A stretch of 64,000 nucleotides of DNA from Nymphalis io. Lineage: Eukaryota; Arthropoda; Insecta; Lepidoptera; Nymphalidae. The stretch lies in NCBI RefSeq assembly GCF_905147045.1, contig NC_065888.1:7507001-7571000 (forward strand). Reading direction: 5' to 3'. The number at the start of each line of letters is the position of its first letter. The stretch's first letter is position 1. Under the pieces are notes generated by a model. The model did no database searches. It was not told the DNA's origin and worked only from the letters and a program-made list of their open reading frames with translations. The position numbers and the translations under genes were made by a program. Shown piece after piece: positions 36,301-48,300 of the stretch.

Positions 36301-39300
36301 AAACAGTTCTCCGATATTAGATCCACATAAGACTACTGATGTTAGTACCAAAAGCAGTCCCATCGCAGTCGTTGCCGATGGTGAAGTAATGGTTTTTGAC
36401 GATAATGATGATTGGAAAGGTAATTTTTTTCCAAGAAGCTTTCTAAAGTCTGTAAGAAAAATTATTTTCTCTGTAATAGTGTTTCGTTTGTTTTCTGAAA
36501 TGTTAATTACTATCCTTTCATAACATATTGTTTTAATAAAACTTTGTTTAGATGGTACAGATTAATCATATAATTAAAACTTTGATACAATAATAATACT
36601 AAGCACATTGTTTATTTGAAAAGTTCTATATATGCTAACAAAAACATCAAAAGCAATCGCTTTATATTTTAGTTAATTGAAGTAATATTTTAGTTTATGT
36701 TTTGCTTCATTGCTCTTTCGGGTGTTTTCGTCATCATTTCTTGTTAACATCCGTCGTCATAGTTTTATTCTAAAACATTTGCTGACACCTTTTTATTTCA
36801 TATAAATCATCTTTTCCCTTTATTCAAAACTCATAAATGTTTTTTTCTCTCCTTTTATTTTCAGTGATATTGAATTCTGTGTCTCTAGGTTTGAGGATGG
36901 ACCCAGATGCTAGTGATGATGAAATTGATTTGAGTGTTAAAAGAACTTTAGACAATATGAAAAATGGTGATAGTGACATCTTGAATAATAAAAGTGAACT
37001 TAGTTGTGATGGAAGTGAATCGACACGATCAAGGGAAGATGTGAGACTTAGCGAAGGTAGTCCAACAGGGATTTGGCTTTCGGGTGACGAGGATAAAAGC
37101 AGGGTTACGAGAGTGATAGGGGAGTTGCCCATCGCTGAATATGAGGGTTCTCCTAGAAGATACGGCATTGGAACTCAGAAGGCGCCAGTCAGATCACCGA
37201 GACCTGGATTTCCTCAGGTAAATTATTACAAAATATTTAGAACGATTTTTATAAGTGTAAAAAAAAATCGTTATCGCATTTTTTATAGTTTCAACTTTGT
37301 TTAACATGAGATTATGTTAGCAAAGTTTTGTATTTTCTTAATTTACTTTAATATTATTACGCAGTCATATGCTTTATCGCAGAGAGTAGTAACAGAGAGC
37401 AGAGAAGTTACACCACCACCGAGTTCAGCGGCTTTTGACTACTTATATGAGTTCTCTGAGACCAGGAAAGTTTTGGAAGAGTTTTTCCGGTGTCCGACAT
37501 CTGGTCAACAGCAGAACAGTACTGAAGAAATTGTGAACTTTCAGGTTGATATATCACTTGGTTTATATTTAAACGTTAAGTGGAACACTTTTTCTTAAAT
37601 TATTGTCTGTACCAAACATTAAGATTCTCTTACAGGAGTTAGACTATGAGCTGCGAAGGCAGACGCAAGATTGTCCATCTGAAAATGGCATTGAAGGAAG
37701 TGAATCAGACTGGCTTCAGAACGATGGAATTGACTCACCCCATGCTTTAAATAACCATACCGACTTTCTAGGATTGCAGGTAATTACTGCTGTTTTTATT
37801 TGATTTGATAAGAAAACCAGACGTGACTTTACAATTTTATTTCAATTTCAGTACTACGTTATGATATGTATGCCTTATTAGATAATTTGAATTTCCATAA
37901 AATATATTTGAATTGTTTATTATCGAAAAAAAGCAAAAAAAAGTCTATAAATATCGTCGTTAATTACTTTTTTTAAGACATTTAAAAACTACATTAACTC
38001 TATTGTATAAGAGCTGCCTGTCGAAGTCAAAGTCGCAGACAGTTCTTGAGCTAGTGTCGTACCCTCTCCCCAAAACAAGCTTTACCCTTAACTGGAATGG
38101 AAAATATAGATATCAGCAATTCTATGAAAAAAACGCACATTTTGAATATATTTTTATCAAAAATTTTGTTAAAAATATCATAATGAACAATTAATTTGCG
38201 CAGCCGAAGCATCGTGGTCGATATCCGACACCAGACGTTGCAGCATTACAACCGGGAGATAACGGAAGTGCGTGTGCGTCTCCAGCGCAACAAGTCGACG
38301 TTCATGTGGCACTCGCTCTATCGTCGGCAGCTAGTGATACTGCCAGTGAACTTTCAATGGCCATCATGGAGAACGAGCTGGTTGACATGAAAGGTATAAT
38401 GAACAGTTGTAAATGGCCTAACACCCCAATATCGTACGTTTATCGTCCGATCAAAACATTATATTTTGTAAAGTGTGGTGAGATTAATTCAACTAATATA
38501 ATTTGATATGTACAAGAAGCTGTTTTTTCGACAGAACCAAATCGCCGAACGTTGCCCATCGTGGAGGACGGACTTTCATCTGGACACGCGTCTGACACTG
38601 ACAATAACAATCCATTGATACAGGTAAGCGATACGTTACAATGAAACATATGCTTCAAAGTAAAATTACAATTTTATCGGTCTTTATATAAACAATCGGT
38701 TACATATTTCCTAAAAGTGTTATTTCATTGTTGTAAATTGTATATAGTAGTAATATGTAATAATTGTTTAATTTTAAATATGTTTTAATAAATTTGCATT
38801 TTTTTAAAAAATCGAACAATTTTATTTATTTATTTTAGACACATTCAGTCACGATTGAAGAAATCGTTGATAGCGGAACAAATACGGATCCTCACATGTT
38901 ATCTGATGCCGATCTTCATTCTTTAGATCCATTAGGTAAGGAAATTAAAGTTAATATAAGGTAATTAAATAATTGAAACTAAAACTAAACACTTTCTATA
39001 TCTGCGATTGTCCCGCAGCGTCAGCGCCCCCGCCGCCTGCGCCCGCGCCGCACCGGCCCGACACGGCGCCGCACACGCCGCACTCGGGCCACGCGCTCGC
39101 GCACACGCCGCACCACCACCACGCACCGCACCACGACGACGTATACCCCAGGTGAGTGGCTCCAGCACTTACCGGTAACCAACGGGCGCCGCACCGGCCC
39201 GACACGGCGCCGCACACGCCGCACTCGGGCCACGCGCTCGCGCACACGCCAAACACACGTAAAATGGGCTGCATTTCAACAACGTCTCCCTCGGGTGAGC

Positions 39301-42300
39301 GACCTTCGTAAGCATACGTCTGCGTCGTATCGACAAAATGCGTTGCACAAGCATCTTTCAAAACACGCTAACGTAATGCCTCATCGGGAGTCACGCAATA
39401 AGGAGCTTGGGTGAGAGAGACTAAGAAACACGACCCTGGTCGTATCACGTATATTCCCCTAGTTAATATTTATTGTCAGCATTGAAATAAATTGACTGAT
39501 ATTAATTATTAAAAATAAGTTTATCAAGAAAAAGGACAATAATAAATTGAAATTCGTCAACTGATAACTGATAATTTGGGACGTTTTTATTACAAAATAT
39601 TATTTTAATGAATATCAAACATAAAAATACTTAAATTTTTTATCGTCACGTACACATAGAAAATAAATAAACTTTTCTAATAAATGCATCGCTTGTAACT
39701 AAGGATTTGGTGCTATACAAGTTACGACATTTTTAAGATCATATTGCTTAACTAATTTCAAAATAAACGCAAATAAATGTATATTATTATTATTTATTTA
39801 ATTACTAATAATAATTACTGACACAAAAAATAATTTCAGAGTTTTGATTCATTATTTTTTTCATCAATAAAATGTTAGTGAAATAAACTATTTTTATATA
39901 TATTTCTGCTTTTATATTTCAGAAAAAGACCATCGTCAGTTCAAAGTACGGAATCAGTGGAAATCAAACCAGCAAGTGGTGACGAAGGTACCTTAAAATC
40001 ATTTATATTTTACTTATTAATGAAAAAAAAAATCATCATTCCAATAAATAAACGGAATAATTTTCAAATTGTAGTTGAAAATTTTATAAAAGCTTTTTGT
40101 AATGATGTGACGTAATAAGTTATTATAAAGTTTTTTACTATTTCAGATGAAGCGGATACGGATTTAGAGACTGACAGATTGCTGGGACAGCAACGAACGG
40201 ACGACCAGGGCTTCTTTGACGATAAAGTGAGTAAAGTGGTTTTTCTACAATAACATGACAGATCTAAACATTGCCATTAATGACGAAACTCAATTAATTA
40301 TATTGAATAAAATGTCAGAAGAAAAAAATAAAAAAAATAAAAACTAAATATTTATTAATTAAAAAAAAACTAAGGTGATAAATTTTTAATACGTTTCATT
40401 AAATATATCGCAAAATAATAACTCCTTTCACTAGTGGTTGCGCACATAGTTGTGCACTATAACACCATTATAACATTTTTTTTAACGCTGAAAAAACGCG
40501 TTACGCGTTTCGCCCACGGGAACAGTGGGGGGTATGTGGGGTTCGCCGGTATAAAAATACCCATACGGAATACCCACTAAAAAACCAGCGGTACCCTTTC
40601 CGTCTTAACGAGGAGCGCCACGGGATCGCTTTCGCATGCTACCGTGACGCTCTGAAAACTATAACACCTCCTGCGCAGTTACCAAGTAGTATAATCCAGT
40701 CGCTTAAGCATAAATATGGGGTCCTCCTCAACCTCTGAATGAGAGATATTAAACTGGAAACTTGTATACCCGATTTTTGCGGCCTTTGACCCTAAATAAC
40801 TTACTACGCAAACACATTTTATGAGACTTCTGGAACAACTTGTAGAACGCACAAAATAAAGGTGTATACGAGTTTTCGGCTTATTATCTCTCATTCTGTA
40901 GTTGATCCCTAATTCGACCGGACTATTAATCTCGGAGTCGCTTAGATATCATCAGTAACATTAAATACAAACCGTAACCGTACTGTGAATGTCCCACTGC
41001 TGGGCTAAAGGCCTCCTCTCCTCTTTTTGAGGAGAAGGTTTGGAGCTTATTCCACCACGCTGCTCCAATGCGGGTTGGTGGAATACACATGTGGCGGAAT
41101 TTCAGTGAAATTAGACACATGCAGGTTTCCTCTCGATGTTTTCCTTCACCGTAAAGCACGAGATGAATTATAATCACTAATAAAGCACATGAAAATTCAG
41201 TGGTGCTTGCCCGAGTTCGAACCCACGATCATCGGTTAAGATTCACGCGTTCTTACCACTGGGCCATCTCGGCTTACATACAAACAATTTATTATAAAGT
41301 TATTTTTTTACACAAGATGGTGTTAAAAACAAAATCATTTTGTTGTTATAAGACTATGGGCTACTTTATATTTATATATGTTTTTTTAAATAACATATAT
41401 ATTTAATTTTACTGTATCTCTTTCATTATTATACTAATTGAATATATATTTTAAGTGTGTAAAAAATAGCTATTTAAATATAATAATATTTTAAATACAC
41501 AGAATAATTTGCAATCATATTCAGTTAGCTCATTACATGTTAAAAAAGTGAATAAACGACACAATTCATTAAAATAATTGTAAAATAAATAAGGACAAAT
41601 AAGGTAACTTGTTAATTGAATTTCAAAAAATATAAATTAACTTTACCGCCTGTGTCGTTTTTAATTGATTGCTGTCCAATGTTTACGATTATATTAAATC
41701 TTTATTTAGGTTTAAATGTATACTGTATAGTATTTTAAATAAAATTATGAGTATTTAAAAATAGTAGAACATCACTGTCTAAGAAATCGATATAGAATAA
41801 ATATAAAAATTGAAAACAAAATTATGAAACATTAAGCAATAAGGTCATATGTGACTACCTCGTGTCTCTTCAGACCTTTAATAACTTATTATAATATTAA
41901 AGCAGTAAATTTTCTTTATATTTACTAATTGAAATCGATGTGCGACATGCGATGATTCAGTGAGCCATGAAGTAACTGCCAACAGTGACTGCAATAAACG
42001 GCATTTGGTACGAGTCGGTAGCTCGCGACCTTGCTCTCCTATTATACTCGTTCAAAGATTATATTTAGTTCTATGCCTACGAATTATATGCCTCTTAAGT
42101 GTTATATTTTTAGAAGAAAGTTATTTATTAAAAATATATATTTGTTAATTATTTATAATGATTGTTCTGAATTATTAAATAGCGATAGTCCATAACAATT
42201 TCAATACTTAATCAAATATTCGTTTGGATTGAGGTATTTATAGATTTCATCTTATTTTAAAACGTTAAATTTTATCGTTCGAAGAAATGAATAAGGTATT

Positions 42301-45300
42301 TTAAAAAGGTAATTATTGCATCGTTTTTACAGACTCGAGTTTATTGAGTTTTCTCTGTAAATCAAGTATTTTTTATAATCTTTGAACACACACGCACTAA
42401 GTCACCGACACACCATGTTAACCGGTGGCAGACCAGTCGGTATTATCATACGGTAACGCGCACGTGTGTCGTTTAATTTCGCTTAATGATAACATATCGC
42501 TGGGAAACGACCAAATGTTTTGTATTAATACCTGCGCCATTTCTATTAGTATCAAAATCGAAACTTCCATTATAATATTTGCTTTTGGTAAATAAAATGA
42601 GTGAAGTGGAAAAAACTCATTTGGTATTGGACATTGAAGGAAATAATGAAAATGATAGCAAAGATGAGTTAAATACAAGTAAAACTTTCTCAACGGATAG
42701 TGTTCGTGTTAATATATGTGTGAGAGATAAAAACATTGATAAACAAAATGATAATGAAAATATAACTGAGTATAAAAACGCAACAGATTCAGAAGCTGGC
42801 ATAAATATTGACAATGAAATCAGCGACCAAAATAATTCAGATGTAACGATTGTTTTTAATAAAAGTGATAATAATTTAACTTCGAATAATTATGATATAA
42901 CGGATGTATCAAATAATACGAAAAGTAATGACTTAGAAGACGGTAATTCGTGTAATGAACAATTTGATGAATCAATTAATGACGATTATGGTTCAAATGT
43001 AAGCGATGCAAGTGATACGGAAAAATGTGAAATAAACATTTCTGAATATAAAATAAACAAGGTTAGCATTTTCGAGAAACATTTTAAGTAAACATAACAT
43101 TATGGTTTTTGTTATTCTTAAGTGCAATTAATATTAATAAAATTGACATTGATAGGCCGATCGCGAATGATAATGCAATTTATATAAGGTAGAAATGATT
43201 GAAATTAAACTTATGTTACAAATACATATAAGGGGCATACATATAACATTAAACGGTGATGTTTTTTAACAGCAACTACCAATTTATTGTGGTTGTTTTC
43301 AATCTTAAAAATCTAAAACTTTCAACAAATAATATATACAATAATTAAAACACTTTAATTATTTCAAAATGTGGTGAATTGGACGAATATTATCATCAGC
43401 CACTAAATAGTTTACAAGTACCATTCGCTGGGACCTATCAGACTCTATTTTACGTATACATAACCGAATGCGAGATTGTATAATAATTGCGTCACGCTGT
43501 CCATATTTCAAATCGTAAAATATCCTAAGCTCTTAATCCCGTAATCTACTGTAGAGTTATAATATAACTACTAAGGATAAGGTATATTCAACATTATTAT
43601 CTGAATGCCATAAATAGCTTCATATCGCGAAAATAATGAATGATAATAATAATTGATTTAGTAAATACATGTGTAGTCCGGTTTGATTGATTTATCCAAA
43701 TCACCCATTGCTAGGTTAATGCGTTTTTTCTCTTTGATGAGAAGTTTTTGAGCTTATTCCATCATGCTGCTCTAATGCGGTTTGGTGGATATACATGTGG
43801 CAGAATTTTAGTAAAATTAGTTACATGTAGGTTTCCTCACAACGTTTTTCATCAACGTCAATCAGAAAGCACATGAAAATTCATTGATTTGAGCTCGCGA
43901 TGATCGATTAGGGTTCACGCGTTCTAACCACTGCGGCGTCTTGGTTCTTTGGATTTTTTTGTACAATTATATATAAGATTGTTTAATAATTTAAATAATC
44001 TTTGTTAAACTCCCAAAAATAATACAAAATTATAACATTGTCAAAGGAACTAAGTTTAGAGTAATAAGAGTGAAGATATAATGTTAATTATTTTTTGTTT
44101 ATAATTAATAGGGATGGCGCAAACCAAAATCTCGAACAGTGATGCCATCTGGTGGGTCGACGGGAACGAATCGCGACCATGCCCACGATGCCTCCGACTT
44201 GAGAGACGAAGATACATTGCACAATGGGAAGGACAAAGACGGAAAGAAGAAGAGTAAGAACAAAGAAGGTCAGTAAAGAATAAGTATAATATTGATTAAT
44301 TTGTTCGTATACTTTTAAACCCTTACATTTACCTTCTTATAATTCTTCTGCTTCTTCTGGACATTTTTATGGTGAGTTGTATTGATACTATTATTTCATA
44401 ATTCTCTCTGTAATTGCCCGGAAATTATGTTGTACCATTTACAATTATATCAATTATAATTAATTGATGTAACAGAAATAAGGCCGATTTTCATTTCTCA
44501 ATCGATAATAATTATGTTTTTGTCTTATATATTTAATACGGTTTGGTTTTGGAGACTGAGACTCGAAAACGTCGAGAACAATAATCTCCGCTATTAAGTA
44601 ATTGAAAACAATCTTGCAGATATGGCCTCAGTTCTCATCGAAGGAGTATTATTCCGGGCTCGGTACCTCGGTTCGACGCAGCTCGCTTGCGAGGGTCAAC
44701 CGACGAAGGCGACCAGAATGCTTCAAGCCGAAGAAGCGGTATCCAGGATTAAGGTTGGGCTATATTTATACCGGAAATTGTTACATTTTTATGTATTGCA
44801 GAGAAAAATATTTAGTTCTATTTTATATAAAACATTAGTACATGATGAGGCAAGGTTTTGAGTTATATTAATTATTTATAACTCAAACTTATCGATATAT
44901 TATAACATTAACTATTTACTAAAAACACACAGGATAAGCTATCATTAACAAAATTTTAGTTTGAATGCTTACTCTAAAAAAATATATATAGATATTTTTA
45001 AATACACTCATTAAATTATTTTGCTTATCTATACATACATATATGACGTTCTATTACGGATAGGTAAATAAACGCATTCTCATATGAAATATTTCATATA
45101 TATTATATTAATAGACAATACTTCGCCCGTGTGAATCGGTAACATACCATACAGTACAATGTTAAATGTAGATGTTTACAAACGAGCATGAAATTACTTC
45201 TTTCATTAATTCTTTTCTTTTTCTGGCTTCGAAATGTGCGTTGGTCGTTACCTCGGATTTATATATATGTTACGACGTTTGTATCTTAAAATAAGTCCAA

Positions 45301-48300
45301 TTTTTTTAATGTATTTTGAACGTAAACACACTTTCAGTATTATCGTAGTCCTGGGGTAATGTCATATTTTTTTTTTATATTTACTGTCTTTTCTCTTTAC
45401 GTTTACGGGTAACACCATTCGATAAATGCTTAAATATCGCGATTTTCTAATTGAATCAATTGGGCATTTAGCGCGTGGTGTTACAATAATAAAAATATGC
45501 ATGGCTCTACCGCGGACAATTCAATGTAATTTCATGCTCATTAGGTATAGTGTTTTGAGAATGCTAGTGGGATATATCCTTTTGTCCTTATGTCCTTATA
45601 ATAGGAACGATGCCTATATTACTAGTAATAGACAAATGTATGCTCGATGCCTTTGACGTGTGGTCATCTGCCAAACCGTTTACGGTCTTATTGACTTGGC
45701 ATTAGAGTATTTTTTTCAGTGATATCCTCACCCCTCGACCCGACCCAGGAAGATTGTCGGATCCCGTCTTGGCCGGCTAGCCTCCTCTGGACTTGTTTGT
45801 TTATTTATGGCTTGTGCTTTGCTATGCTTGGTAACCGTATTTTTTGCAACCCCATTTAACTTTCTAGGTGGGATAAAGCAGGAAATTGTTGTAATTTAAC
45901 AACATATTTTCTACTTTTTGTCGTGGAATTTATTGTTCGATTATTTGTAAAACTCCATTTTCTTAATCACAACCTATCGTGCCCATTGTCATGTTTTTTG
46001 TCATTATTACTTAACCTATATTTTAATTAAATTAATTTATCTTAGTTATTATTAATTCACGAATTAATTATTTTTGCGATACTTTTTTTTGCCAAAAACG
46101 AAATTATTTTCTTTATCTACGCGCGTGATCTCATAAAGGTGAGTCTACACTGTGCGATTTGCTTGTGCAACGACACGCGACAGTCGCGCTTGGCTCACGC
46201 ACAACATCATATATAAGCACGTAAAGCATGAAACATACCCGATTCACACCGGCAAGGTGGTCCCACACACGGACGGACTAGCTTAGCCGCACAACATATA
46301 TCGAACCTTATTTTAATGGTCTGAAGGTTGTTTTTCCGTTAGGTTCGCTTTCATAATGACGAACGGATCGCTCGCTTCTCACATATCATTGTCGATTTGT
46401 GTGTATTCGAGTTGTTTTGCTTGCTTTTGCGCAGATATCGAAAGAATTGGCTTATTTGTGATGCATTTTAAAATTACAGGTTATGCCAAATTATTGGGAA
46501 GTTATCAAAGTAATAGTGTGATATTTTTGATCGCTAAACGCGTTTTGCAGAATTTTTTCATGAATATATTATTAATTGGCAGATTTACGATTTTATATAG
46601 CTTTTGTTATGCCGTTAACGAGAAAGCTTATGCTTACGCCGCCTGTGCAATGCGTGAAAATAAAAAAAAGGATTTAAAAATCTACATAAAAACCGGTATG
46701 TCTTCTAAATAAACAAAATTCAAAAAATTAACCAAAACAAGCAAAACGACGCGGCCGCTGTCTCAATCCATAAACGATCTTAACCGAGTACACGTACGCG
46801 AGACAGCGACATAAGTGCAGCGGTATGTGAGAGCGAAAGGAGGTTAGCCGGTGTGTCCCGCAGTGGGGCTGCGAGGGCCCGTACTCTGGCGTGTACGCGG
46901 CTCCTGCGGCCGTGTTCCGCCTGTCCTTCCTCGGCTCCGTGGAGGTCGAGGAGGACTCGCGCCGCAGGAAGAAGAGACCAAAAAAGAATATGGTTGAAGA
47001 GGCCGTCACTAAGATTAAGGTGGCGAAACACGTGTCTTATTTGTCGTTTTTTTAGTAATGAAGAATTATAAGAAATATACTTAATATAAATACGTGGTTA
47101 TATGTCGGATTTATTGTCGCATTTTAATTTCATATTATGTTTTATAATTATTACAAATTGGATATTAGAAATTACGAACAAATCACACTAGCCGTCTCAA
47201 AAACCTAAATCTTGTAAAATGTCTTGTGCATGCTACTAATATTTAAAATCTGCATGTCTTATTATAATTCCTAACATGTATTAATTTATACACGTTTTCA
47301 CATGCTTTCAATGGAATGTTTTAGGCTCTGGTAAGTTCGATAAACGTTATTCTCATTATTTTATAATATTCCAATATTGAAATATTTATTCTATTCATAA
47401 TCTAAATATTCTACTTTTGTAGATGTTTTTATTTTTTAAATATATATGCATTGAATAATTTGATTGAACTGTTTCCTACCGATTATTTCGTAAGTGGAAT
47501 TAAAGCTGTTTTATACGTGTATCTTTACGTTAAGATATTTAAAAACAAAATAAGCTATAAGCTACCTCTTTCATTTCAAGGCGTGTTTTTTATAAATTAG
47601 GTACTCATTATTTCCAGGCCCCTGAAGGCGAAAACCAACCGAGTACCGAAGTGGATCTATTTATTTCAACGGAAAAAATTATGGTCCTTAACACGGAACT
47701 GAAGGAAATCATGATGGACCACGCATTGAGAACGATATCGTACATCGCTGATATCGGGGATCTCGTTGTTCTGATGGCGAGACGACGCTTCGTGCCGCAT
47801 GAGAATGACTCCGATCAACCAAAACTGAACCGTACGCCGAAGATGATATGTCACGTTTTTGAAAGTGAAGAAGTAAGTTGTTTTGCGTTCTAAGTAGACT
47901 AAATAAATCATCATTTATTTCTTTGTATTATAAATTTCATTACATATAATTTAAAACTTATAAAAGTATGTGAATTAAGAAATATTATTACTCGATCCCC
48001 TTATCTTGTGATGGATGTATTAACCTCGCGGAGTCGGAGACTAAGATAAACTGTCACTTCACCATTATTGTAGATATCAATAATATTGTTGTAAATATCT
48101 TTGAACAGAGTCTCGAACTTCAAAGTATGTAAATAGCCCGATAAGATCTTTTGTTGAATTAATGCACTGTCTTATATTATATATTGTTCTCTATAACATA
48201 AAAAGTGAAGTCATTTATGTATATTATAGCTTGAACTGTGAAATACTTTTAAATCAATTCTTATTATTAATTATGTTATGTAATAAATGTATGTATGTAT

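Noticed and set aside
38965..39361. Arg/Cys/Ala-rich minus-strand ORFs over the X11 exon 11 region
   Set aside because: They are antisense by-products of GC-rich Pro/His-coding exon 11 and its duplicate.
41205..41274. tRNA gene on the minus strand
   Set aside because: A and B boxes are present, but no full cloverleaf acceptor stem was found, and the sequence continues into a SINE body shared with other copies.
46356..46712. 118-codon ORF in X11 intron 15
   Set aside because: Hydrophobic, AT-driven and without motifs; no phase-matched splice sites tie it to X11.
46864..47019. Exon 15B as a pseudo-exon or a constitutive extra exon
   Set aside because: The frame is open, LGS and EEAV..IK are kept, and both splice sites are present, so decay is unlikely. 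Including it after 15A would duplicate the start of the PTB fold.
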